This document shows positions 27,201 through 37,740 of a DNA stretch of 64,000 bases, in pieces (the first letter of the stretch is position 1; each line of letters begins with the position of its first letter). The notes below the pieces were generated by a model that was not told the origin of the DNA, did no database searches, and saw nothing but the letters and a program-made list of their open reading frames with translations. This DNA comes from Xylaria sp. FL1777. Lineage: Eukaryota > Ascomycota > Sordariomycetes > Xylariales > Xylariaceae. The DNA lies in NCBI GenBank assembly GCA_022578965.1, contig MU400537.1, positions 62,001 to 126,000 on the forward strand, in the 5' to 3' direction. The position numbers and the translations under genes were made by a program.

Positions 27201-27204
27201 TAAT
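21251..27204 (-). other. 5' half of X copy 2 (expected gag-protease region), unresolved
   Basis: The plus strand is T-rich, i.e. the minus strand A-rich, as in the other decayed coding strands here. A Lys/Arg-rich frame is visible on the minus strand around 26400-26150, compatible with a gag nucleic-acid-binding region. I could not identify a zinc knuckle or protease motif with confidence. Confidence 0.4.
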
Positions 27205-27512
27205 TGAAATAAAGCAGTATAATTGCATAAGATTTACTATAATACTTTAATTGCAAAGAAATAAGTTATAACTTACGTATTTAAGCAATTAGGCCATGTA
27301 TGAATTAAGAAATCAAACGATTAATTAAAGGGCTATTTAACAATATAAATAAAGCAACTATAGCTAATTTCCATAATGTTAAGCGTGGTAGTTAAAATCC
27401 ATACTTCGAAATCTAGCGCAATATCTATACTTTTATTTTTATTATATAACTTAGCCCAAACTTACTCCAACTGGCTAGTTAGCTTATTTAGCCACTTTAC
27501 TCTACTTTAATA
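27205..27512 (+). repeat. ~308-bp terminal repeat of X, least mutated copy (5' LTR candidate)
   Basis: It begins TGAAATAAAGCAG and contains GGCCATGTATG, TTAAAGGGCTATTTAAC and CCAACTGGC, where the other two copies have T for C and A for G. The gradient of damage suggests it is either younger or less mutated. It contains an A-box-like AGCGTGGTAG but no convincing B box, so I prefer LTR over SINE. Confidence 0.65.
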
Positions 27513-28371
27513 TATATATATTAAAGGGGTTTAAAATACACATAATAAATCATAGCGCAATTAGGATAAATATATTAACAAAAAAAGCTAAAATATTAAA
27601 TAAGAGGTTATTTATAGTACAGTTATAAAATTAAGCCGAGCATTTTTTTTAACAAAACTTATTAAAGCAAAATTAAATACTTAAGTACTTTGCTTTTTTA
27701 TAAATGTGCTATTATATTATCTTTAGTGCTTAGCTACAAATATACTTAATTATAGCTTTATACCTAGTTTTACTTGCTATATATTATTTAAAATCTTATT
27801 ATACTATATTATAGAAAAATTCTATAATATATGCAAGTTATTATTAAACTATAACATATGTTATATTATATTATAAAATATTTAGCAAGCTAAGCTAAAT
27901 GCTTACTTAGTATTATAAAAAAGCTTTTAAGTTATACTAAGTAGCTAAGCTAAATAACCTTTTAGTTTTTCTATAATACATAAAAGTACACTTAACTATT
28001 TATAGGTTTTATTTTTTGCTTATTTTGTCTTAGTTTTTTTTTCCTTTATTTTAGTTGCTTACTTTGTTTTTTATATATGTATATATAACAGTTAAAAAAA
28101 CTTGTGTAAAATATATAAAAGTATAAACAAAACTAGTATTTAATATTTATAAAATAAAAAATTAGCTAAAGATTAGCTAAAACAGTAGTGAATTAGTTTT
28201 ACTATAATATATAATAAAGTAAATATAAAGTAAGTTTTTTTAAAGACATTTAAGAATATAATTAATAATAGCTATAAAGATATAGCGTTTTATTAAGCAG
28301 TACTAGTACTTAATGTGTATTTTTTTTAGTTTAGCAAACTAATAAAGTAAATTATTAAGCAAAAGCTAAAA

Positions 28372-28505
28372 ATGAGCTAAAAATAAGCTAATTAGTTAAA
28401 AAGTGCGCTAATTAATTAAAAGTGCGCTAATTAGTTAAAATCGAGCTAATTAATTAAAAGCGCGCTAATTAGTTAGTTATAAAAGCGAGCTAATTAATTA
28501 GCAAG
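28372..28505. repeat. tandem repeat of AGCTAATTAATTAAAAGCGC-type units
   Basis: Six to seven copies of a ~20-bp unit alternate GAGCTAATTA and GCGCTAATTA. The CpG-containing GCGC steps are notable in a block where CpG is otherwise almost absent. Confidence 0.8.
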
Positions 28506-28785
28506 TTTATAGTGTGTTAATTCTTTAGCTTATATATTACAACAGTTAATTAAGCTGCATATACGTAAACTAAGGTATTATATAATAAAAGTAATCCTAA
28601 AAATAAAATTTTGTAAAGTTATAAAAGTGAAAAAAGTAAATGTTATTATATAAGGTTTAATTCTATTATATATCGTTTAGTTTTAAGTGTTGCTTATACT
28701 ATATAACACGCTTAAGGTTATTTATATATAATATTTGTATGCAGTTATATAATTAATACTACACTTAAACAAATATATATATATG

Positions 28786-29160
28786 CTGTTTTAGCTACTA
28801 ATAATAAAGTGCTTTAATAGTATGCCTTAATAATAGAAAAAATGCTTTAATAATAATGTGCTTATTAATTATTAAAGCACTTTATTAAAGCACACTATTG
28901 TTAAAGCACGCTATTATTAAAGCACACTTTATTAAAGCACCTTATTATTAAAACACCTATTATTAAAGCACTTATTATTAAAGCATCTATGTTTATTATT
29001 AAAACATACTATTATTAAGGTACACTATTATTAAAGCACCTTTAATAATAGTATACTTTAATAATAATGTGTTTTAATAATAGCATAGCTTAATAATAAT
29101 ATATTTTAATAACGGTATGTTTTAATAATAGCTTGCTTTAATAACTATTTTAGGTGCTTT
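28786..29160. repeat. long inverted tandem repeat of GCTTTAATAATA / TATTATTAAAGC
   Basis: GTGCTTTAATAATA units occur at 28797-28870. The complementary TATTATTAAAGCAC units follow about 12 times over 28870-29045. Forward units return at 29046-29160. The arrangement can fold into large hairpins or a cruciform. Confidence 0.8.
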
Positions 29161-29544
29161 AATAAATGCTTTTTATTAAACTAAAAAGCTTTAGCTTATT
29201 ATTAAACTTATTTACTATTATTGTAATTATACTACAACTAGTTTTTACCTTTAATTTTTATTATAAATAAGCAAGGTAATTAGTTTATAACTAGCTAAAA
29301 GTTAATACTAGAAAATTAAAACTACTAATATATTTTATTAATTAATAGTATGCTATATAGCTAGGTTTTTAAGCAAGCTTAAAACCTTAAATAATATATA
29401 TAAGTAAAACATTAATAAAAGAAACTTAAAATAGCATTAACGTTTGTTGTTAAAATAAAAATACTTAATATAAAAACATAGATTTAATTTTTGTTAACTA
29501 GCTTTTTAATATAAGCTAATAATAAGTTATAATTTTAACTTGTT

Positions 29545-29730
29545 GCTATTAAAGCATTTTATAATAGCAGCTAAAGTTATACTGCTATTATTAGCAAAAA
29601 ATTAAATGTTTTTTAGCTAGCTTTAGCTGCTACTATTAGTACAAAATTAAATGCTTTTTAGCTAGCTTTAGCTTTTATTATTAGCAGAAAATTAAATGCT
29701 CTTTAGCTAGCTTTAGCTCTTATTATTAGT
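29545..29730. repeat. three direct copies of a ~57-bp unit
   Basis: Each copy contains AAATTAAATGCTTTTTAGCT followed by AGCTTTAGCT and ATTATTAG. Copies start near 29585, 29640 and 29690. Confidence 0.8.
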
Positions 29731-29759
29731 TTATAATAAGCCACTTTTACATTTATTTT

Positions 29760-29960
29760 TAGGGATAACCTTTATTCTGTAATTACTATATGCCGGAAAT
29801 GCGCTTAACCCTATAAATATTAAAACTAACCCTGTAAATCTTAAAATAAAACAGTAGCTTAAGCAAGCTTAGTTTTAAGATATTATGCTAGCATATAATG
29901 TGCCTTTATTTAAAAAATACCCCGGTTAGTAAAAAGGCCTTTAGTAGCTATTTAAAGATA
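29760..29960. other. less mutated, relatively GC-rich patch
   Basis: It keeps GGGATAACC, GCCGGAAATGCGC, two copies of AACCCTRTAAAT and CCCCGGTTAG. No RNA gene or reading frame is recognised. It could be unique DNA caught between repeats. Confidence 0.4.
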
Positions 29961-31064
29961 ATAAAAACTTTATAAACGCATTTATAAGTAAAATTATAGC
30001 ATTTTAAAAAGTTAAAACAACTTATTTTAGCATGTATATTATTTAGCTATAAAACTAGCAAGCATTAAAGCTTAAAATGCTTATAAAACTATTAACTTTT
30101 AAAAATATCCCTTTTATTAATTTAAATCGTTTAATATATTATTAAATATTACTACAAACGTTAATTTAATAATAAGCTAAATATATAAATATAACAATTA
30201 TATTATTATAATAGCTTGCGTAATTGCGTAGTTTATTAACTAGCTATAAATAAATATTTAGCTAAATAACTTTTTTAAAGTAAGCTTATATTAATAAAAC
30301 AACAAGTTATATTAATGCTATAATTTTTTATATATTAACTTTTTTTATTTTGTTTTAAAATTAGCTTGCTATAACGTAAATTAGCAAGCATATTAAAAAC
30401 AAGCGTTTTTTTTATGTAGTTAAAGTTATAAAGTTTTGCTAAAGTGCTACTTTTATAACTTGCTATGTTTAATGCAAATAAGTTTTGTTTTTTTTTACTA
30501 ATAATAATTATTGCAAAATAATTAATACTATTATATAGTATATATTCTTTATAATGTTTAAAGTATACGCTATTTAGATTTTTGTTTTACGGAATTTATA
30601 TAGCTTTTTATAATTTTTATTTAGCTAGTTACTATAGCACTAATACTTTATATTTAAAAGTTGACTTTTTTTAAGATTTATATTTTATAACACGGCTATT
30701 TATTTAAAACTTTATAATTAAACTATATTACTAGCAAACAATAATAGCTTTTACTGCTTAACTATTATTTATTAGCTATATAACTAAATTAAAAGCTTTA
30801 ATAAAGTTGCTACATTATAAAGCCATATGCAAAAAAAGCATGCTAACTATAGTATTAAAAATAAACTGCAAAAAATACGTTATTTAGTAGCATTATAAAG
30901 ATTATATTTAAAAATAATACATATAAACTTAATAAACTTTATTGTAATAAAGCTAATAAATATTACACAAAATGATTTTTTATAAAACGTTATTAAAAAA
31001 TAGCTTATAAGTATATAAATACATTAGTTATATATAGCACTAATAACTACTACATTAAAATTAG

Positions 31065-31375
31065 CTAAGGTTATAACAAAGTATTAGTTTACTTAATATA
31101 CTTATTTCCTTATAAATACTTAAGTATATTACAAAAATAAAATTTTATAAAAACGTTACGTATATATTAAGGCTATTATATATTAGTGCTAAATAATTTT
31201 TGCTATTTTTTTAAATGTTGCAAAAGTGGTATTGCTATAAAACCATAATTTTACCTTTTAGGTGTTTTTTGAGATTATAGTATAAAAAGTGGCATACTAA
31301 GGTTATAACTAGGGTGTTAGCTTACTTAATATACTTACTTTTTACTTTTTAAATGTTTTTTAAGATCTTAGTAAA
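31065..31375. repeat. two direct copies of a ~70-bp unit
   Basis: Copies at about 31066-31125 and 31298-31360 share AAGGTTATAAC, then GTTAGCTTACTTAATATACTTA. They are about 230 bp apart. Confidence 0.65.
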
Positions 31376-31734
31376 GTGAGATATATTCTTTATTATATTA
31401 AAACATAAAATAAAAACTATAGCATTTAAAATACACGTATAAAAAATAGTATAATATAAAATTAATAAAGTTTCTTAATAGTAAGCTTATTATATTACAC
31501 TTTATTATATTACACTTAAAGTTATAAAATTTAAGCTTGCTTTTATTATAAGCTAGGAATCGCTTTATTTACGTAATATAAAAGCTTATAACTAATAATT
31601 AAAAAACTAAATAAATGCTTTAACTTTTAAACCAAGCTTTAGTTAATTAGCATAATTAATTTTAGCTTTAGCTTTAGCTTTAGTATTAGCACTAATAATA
31701 GCACTAAAATTAAAACAATTAATTTAAGAAGTAT

Positions 31735-31870
31735 TGCAATAAAAACAAAAGCAATATAAATAAAAACAATATAAACAAAAATAATATAAACAAGAATAAT
31801 ATAAACAAAAACAGCAAAAATAATAGCAATAAAAACAAAAGCAATAAAAACAAAAGCAAAAATAAAAGCA
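31735..31870. repeat. AAAACAAAAGCAATATAA minisatellite
   Basis: About eight imperfect units of 15-18 bp rich in CAA steps, with C only on the plus strand over the array. The strand asymmetry of C is strong here. The array ends about 90 bp before the G1 LTR. Confidence 0.75.
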
Positions 31871-31962
31871 GTTATAATTATTGCTTATATTATTACTAAA
31901 CATAAATATAAATTTTAACTTATAATAATAGTTTTATTGTTTATAGTTTATTAGTTTATTAA

Positions 31963-32456
31963 TGTTACGAAATTAGCACTAAAGTAGCTTTTAAAGCAAC
32001 TTAATGCCTTTATATATACTTTAGAGGTTTTATGCTAACTAAGGCCGAATTACGTAATAACTTACTTAGCTTACTAAGCTTACAGTAATTTAAGGCTTAC
32101 TAAGCTTACAATAATTTAAGGCTTACTAAGCTTATAGTAATTTAGTGCTTACTAAACTTATAATAATTTAAGAAAAGTCTTTATTTTTTTTACCTTTTTT
32201 TTGTTTATATAATTATGTACTTTTTATATTTAGTTATTTATTTAGTTTTAGCTTTTTAGCTATTAATTTCTTTTTATAACTATTAAGCATTAATATATTT
32301 ATTATTTTTAAATTTCTTAAGACTTTTATTAATGCATAATAATAAAAGTACTCCGAAAACCTTTTTAACGAACTACTGCTAAAAATTTTACTATTACTTG
32401 CAAATTAAAACCTTAAAAGCAAACCTATTATATTAATATATAATAAGTTTATTATA
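31963..32456 (+). repeat. G1 5' LTR (LTR-B), 494 bp
   Basis: It starts TGTTAC; its end, GTTTATTATA, corresponds to GTCCGTTACA in other copies. U3 carries four tandem ~25-bp units (TTACTAAGCTTACARTAATT) at 32065-32170. A TATA-like TTTATATATACTTTA lies at 32008-32023. Confidence 0.9.
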
Positions 32457-35400
32457 CTTTAATAGCTTTTTAATTAGTAAAACTTAGCATACAAAAGCAA
32501 GTATTAATATAAAAAAGTTAAGTAATAATTAGTTTATAAAATAAACTTTTAAAAGTATACTTAAAAAATATTTAAAAAACAAAAATGCTAATTAGCATTA
32601 AGTAAATAAACTTTATTTAATAACTAATAAATTAAATCTAAGTTATATTATTAAAAACAAAAAATTAAAAATTAAGTTTAAAGATTTTAAAAACTTTTAA
32701 AACTAGCAATATACTTAAACAACAAACTTTAGCACTTTTATTAGCTATTTTTATTAGAAAAAAAACGGTAGCAAAAAAAAAAAAATTAAATAATAGTAGT
32801 AAAAAAGAATTAATGCTAATGTTAGCGCTACAAAGCAAACTAGTTGCTTTAACTTAAAAAACAGTTTAAATACTAAGTATTATAACTTTTAAACTAATAT
32901 AAACATTAGCTATAATAATTAAAGCAGCTATAATAACTATTATTATAATAATAAATTAAAGCTTTAAATAAATAATTATATTATAATTAATCTTTATATT
33001 ATTACTAGTAAACTTAATGCTTACTTTTATTATTGCTATACTTAAAGTAATAATTTAAAATAAAAAACTGAACTTTTTATTATTATTGCTACTTTTACTA
33101 TTAAAATTATTTATAATATTAAAAATATTAAACATTAAAAGTTTTAAACTTACTGCTTTAAAGCTTTATAATAAATCTATAAATATAAAAGCTTTTTTAA
33201 TTTATGCTAAACTTTATTTAAAGTAGCATTTTACTATTATTATAAAAGAAAATTAAAAAGTAATAATTACTTTATAGTTTTTATTTAAAAAAATACTAAA
33301 ATAGTTTTAATTTATTTTAAAAGATTTTTTAAAAGCTAATAAGTTAACTAACTTTAAGCTAAAAACAAAAAAAATTTTTAAAAATTACGTTAAGTTTAAA
33401 AATTAAATAAAAGCACTATTTAAAAATACTTAAAAAGCAAAACACGCAAAAAAAGCATTTTATTGCTTAAAATAAATAAAAGCAGCAATAAATTACGCTA
33501 TAAAATTTAAATAATTAGCAGTAATCTTAAGATTATTTAAGCTTATACTGTTTTATTTATTTTATAGTAAACTTAAAACTTAAATTTAAAACAAACTATA
33601 TAAAATAAATAAACTAATAAAAATTAATATATATATTAATATAGCTATTATAATTAATTAATAATTATTTAACTAGTACTTTAAAACTAAAAAAACTAAA
33701 AAAAACAAAAAAAAGAATACTTAAGAAAATATTAAACAGAAATTTAAACAAATTAGTAAAGTTTAAAAACAACAACTTTGAAATATGTTTAAAGTTAAAT
33801 ATTATAACTGCAGAAAAAAAGAATACTTTTAAAAACAATGCTAATTTAAAAAAAAGAACAGAAAAAAAAGCTATAAAAAAAAAAAGATCTTTTAGCTTAA
33901 AAAAAAAATATAAGTTATAAAAGTTTAAAATAATAAAAAATAACAAAACAACTTAAAAAATATGTTTTTAAAGCAAAAATATAAAGTTGCTGTTTTAAGT
34001 TAAAATAAAAGTGCTATATTAAATAAATTTAAATGCTTTATTTATATAAGTTAAAATAAACAAACATGCAAATATTATTTAAAAGCTTTATAATTATTAA
34101 AACAAATTATAAAAGAATATATTTATTATATAAACAATTAAAGTTATTTAGTATATAATCTAAAAAAATAGTTTAACTAAAAGTAGCAAACAATAAAAAG
34201 TAATAAATTAATATAGCTAGTAAACTTATAAAACTATAAAAATTTTAAACTATTAAAGCTAAAAATATAGTTTAAAAAAAAGTTATATTTAAAGAAATAA
34301 AACTATAACTATAAATAATATAATTATTAAACTAATTATAAATTACTAAAACATTTAGTTGCTAAATAAACTTAAAGAAACAAAATTTACAAAACTTTAA
34401 AGCAAAAACAAATAAAATTAAAAGCTATAAAAAACACTACAAAAAAAAAACTAATAAAAATAAACAAAGTATTTTTATAGCTTAAATTACTTTAAATATA
34501 ACAAAACAAAAAAGCATTAATAGTTAGCATAAAAACTAATACGTTTTAAAAACTAAAGCTAGCAATTTAATTAATTATTAAAAGTTATTACTGTAATAAA
34601 ACTATAATAAAAAACAATAATAATATTTTATGCTTAAAAGATTTAAAATATAACAAAGTACTATAAAATTGCTATGTAGTATATTATTACTATTAATATT
34701 TATTTAATAAACTAAAAAATAATTAGTTTTTTAAACGAATTATAAAAACAAAAATATAAAACCTTTATAAATTAAAGTAATTAATTATAACTATAATTTA
34801 TTACAAAAATTTATAAAAATTTGCAATATTTAAAAAAGATTTTAATTATATTTATAATACTATTTTAAAAAAATATAAAAATAACTACTATAAATATTAC
34901 TAGCTAATTAAAGCATAATTGTATTAAAAAATAGTTATTAAAAGCAAAAAAGCTTAAAAACTGCAATTTAAAGCTTAACTAAAAGCAAAAACAAAACAAA
35001 GTATAATAATATTTAAAATACTAAATAAAACAAGCATTTAAACATTTTATAAAAAAGAATTAAAAAACAAAATAAGCATTTGCTAAAAAAGCAACAAATA
35101 GCTAAAAAAACTAAAGCTTTATATAAAGTTTAATGCAATAACTAAAAAAATTAATTTAAAGTTAAACTTATATATTAAAGAAAAAAATATAATATTTTAA
35201 TTAATTTAAAAGCATAAGCTAATATAATTTTACTTAAAGTAGTAAAACAAAATAAAATTTCTTAAAAATATAAGTAAAGATTCTAAAAAATTAAAAGATT
35301 TAATAGAAGCACTTTTAGCTATAATAATAATTATATACTTAAAAAAACTAAACTTTTTAATATATTTATATAAAAATATAAAAAGCAAATTATATTAAAT

Positions 35401-35620
35401 ATTGCTAATATATTTAATTATAAGATTATTTTAGAAATATTATAGCTAAAGATTAGTAACTTTTTGATTTAATAAAAAGTAAAAACTATTAATTAAAAAA
35501 GCAAAAAATAAAGCAAAAAAATTAGAAAAATCGCAAAAGAAATTCTAAACGAAATACTAAAAGTATATTACAGATTTTATAAACTATTCAAGGAAAAAAA
35601 AAAAAAAGAACTTCTTAAAC
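32457..35620 (+). pseudogene. G1 gag-protease remnant up to the G2 insertion
   Basis: A degraded frame at about 33430-33680 matches the C-terminal half of Ty3/gypsy Gag (YAIKFK, a stop, LAVILR, then KLYKINKLIKINIYINIAI). A CCHC zinc knuckle follows at 33800-33841: Tyr-Tyr-Asn-Cys, four residues, Tyr, four residues, Cys. The spacing C-x2-C-x4-H-x4-C is kept, while the first Cys and the His have become Tyr (G-to-A or C-to-T). The protease should lie between 33.95 and 35.5 kb but I cannot point to it. Near 35560 the frame enters the region before RT, which continues at 43479 beyond G2. There is no recognisable gene in 32457-32900. Confidence 0.75.
35616..35620. repeat. TSD of G2, left (TAAAC)
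   Basis: TAAAC is repeated at 43479-43483, right after the G2 3' LTR, as expected for a 5-bp gypsy target duplication. Confidence 0.85.
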
Positions 35621-35813
35621 TGTTATAACTAAGCTACTTAAGTACTTTAACACATATTATAGGTTATATGTATATATAGAATATTTTTTCTATACTTATT
35701 TTATAGGAGTTTTCTTTTTTTTTCAAGCTTTAGTTTTGTTAAATATTTACTATAAAACTAAAGATATATTAACTATTATACTTAACTTTTAATACTTTAT
35801 ATTTCCTGTAATA
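35621..35813 (+). repeat. G2 5' LTR, 193 bp
   Basis: It starts TGTTATAACTAAGC and ends CCTGTAATA, which is CCTGTAACA in the 3' copy. The short inverted ends TGTTAT/GTAACA are typical. All clear differences from 43286-43478 are C/T or G/A. Confidence 0.92.
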
Positions 35814-37740
35814 ATTTTAAAGCTTCCTAAAATAAAGTTACTTATAATATTTTGTTATATTATAAAATAGCTAAACATTAACTAACTATACAAGCTAGTG
35901 CTATTTTTAATAGCCTTTTTTTAGAATAAACTTTAACAATAAACTAAGAACAAACTTAATACGAATTATTTTTAGAACTAAGCTTAAGCAAACAATAATT
36001 ATTTAGTGCTTTAGGTACTAATACTTAACTGTTATAAACATAGATTATATAGCTTTTAGCTAAAATCGGAAAGCTAAAGCAGCAAGTTATGCAGCAAAAA
36101 AATAAAAGCAAACAAGTTGCCTTAAAATCGAAAATAGCTCGTATTACTTTTATTTTACAATTAAGTAAACAAAAAAACCAAGAAACAATATTTCTAAAAA
36201 AACAGAGGAACTTTTTAAACCTTAAAAAACAATCTTATAACTTAGGTTAAAAACAAAAACATAAGGATTTTAGTAATAATAATAACCCTTTATTTTTTAG
36301 CTTTAATAAAAAGCATAATTAAAAAAAACCTAAATATTAATTACGTTAAAATTGCTTATATTACTATTAATGCTACTTATTTAAAAATGCTAATCTTAGC
36401 TAACTATTAAAGTTTAACTATAACCTTTTTAGCATAGAATTTACTTATTAATGCTAGTTAAAGTAAGTAAAAAAACTTTAGATTATTTTTAAAAAAGCTA
36501 ATCGGAAATTCTGCTACAATAAAAACAAGATTTTATATGCGCATAGCAACATAAACTAAGACTATAAAAATGCTTATTAATTAGTATTGCAAAAATTATT
36601 AACTTTAAAAAAAAAACAATTTAAAACTAACTAAAAAGTGTTTTTAAACTAAACTAAAACTTTGCTTAAGTAGTTTATTTTTTTATAAGCTAGCATAAGT
36701 ATATAATTAAAACAAGCAAATTAATAAGCTAACTAAAACTTAAAGCTATTTAATTAATATTTTATTAGTATTAAACTTTAGAATGTTTGCTAAAACAAAA
36801 GCAAAAAAGCCTTGTTATACTATTAAAAACTAAACGTACTACTTTAGCAAAAATTAATAAACTATTATAACTTTTTACTAATTATATAAGCTAATATAAT
36901 TAATGCTATATAATAACGCTAAAAACTAATAACTAAAAAACAACGCTTAAACTGCAGTAAAAAAAAACTAAAGTTAAATGTTGTTTAAACTACTAATAAA
37001 TTAACCCTAGATATTAAGCAAAACTAAACTAATAATTAATATACTAGCACTAGCTATAAAAATAACAATACTAGTTTTAATAACTAGAACTACTATTATA
37101 AAAGTAATAACTATAATAATAGCTGCAATAATAATAACCTAAGATTTTATAAAAGCAATAATAATTACAAAAGCTAAAACTAATACTATAAAAATAATAA
37201 TACTAAAAGTTATAGCTAGTACTAAAACCAAGAATATATAAATAACTAAAGTAATAATAATAATACTTATATTTTAAAGAACTATTATACTTTTAAAACT
37301 TCTTTAAATTAACCTTAAAACAACAACAAAAATAATTTAAATTTAAACTTTTATAAAAACTTTACTTGCTATAGCTATAAATAACTTAGCTATATTGCTT
37401 TTAATTGCTTTTAGCTTAAAAGTAATAACAATAATAATAATAACAAAAACAATAAATCTAATAGCTATACTAGCTATAATAATAACACTACTTAAAAACA
37501 AACCATTTAAAAAACCTAAGTAAATAAAAACTAAAACATAAATAAAAAAAACTAAAAATAACAATTAAAGTCTTATATACTTTTTTTATAAAAGCTATAG
37601 TATTACAACTTAAAAAACAAGTAGTAAGCTTAGCACTAATTATACTAGCTATAAGTTTTAAGCTAAAGTTATTACTTTATATACTTATTTTATGCTGTTT
37701 TTATACTTTTTGCATTATTTATTTTATTAGCTTTATAAAA
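35814..37740 (+). pseudogene. G2 leader and gag region, degraded
   Basis: The position, between the 5' LTR and the protease-RT frame, implies gag. The stretch 37020-37560 is a low-complexity Asn/Thr/Ile-coding run (AATAATAAC-like) and reads open on the minus strand by accident. I could not find a zinc knuckle, so the assignment rests on position. Confidence 0.45.

Larger units (their letters stand above)
12548..27512 (-). mobile_element. element X, copy 2: ~15-kb gypsy-type element, minus strand
   Basis: The stretch is bounded by two direct copies of a ~307-bp repeat and flanked on both sides by TATAT (12543-12547 and 27513-27517), a possible 5-bp duplication of low complexity. On the minus strand, gypsy RT, RNase H and integrase run from about 21.25 to 18.53 kb. 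They are followed by 5.4 kb containing the long unrecognised frame, shared with copy 1. The size is large for Ty3/gypsy, whose members are usually 5-8 kb. Either X carries an extra 3' gene or further unrecognised insertions are inside. The bounding repeats could also belong to an independent dispersed repeat, so the outer limits are tentative. Confidence 0.6.
27513..31962. other. repeat-rich interval between X and G1; no gene seen
   Basis: It holds several tandem and palindromic repeats listed separately, a small perfect hairpin (arms TTATAGAA/TTCTATAA) near 27810-27830, and a relatively GC-richer patch at 29760-29960. I see no coding signal or RNA gene. Confidence 0.6.

Noticed and set aside
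27205..27512. The ~307-bp repeat as a second SINE
   Set aside because: An A-box-like AGCGTGGTAG is present, but no B box at the right spacing and no long target duplication; its position at both ends of X favours an LTR.
33665..33946. 93-codon minus-strand open stretch, Phe-rich
   Set aside because: It lies antisense to the G1 gag zinc-knuckle region; poly-Lys codons (AAA) on the plus strand read as Phe (TTT) on the other strand.
37343..37564. 73-codon minus-strand open stretch, hydrophobic
   Set aside because: Antisense to the low-complexity gag region of G2; its apparent membrane segments are an artefact of AAT/ATA-rich sequence.
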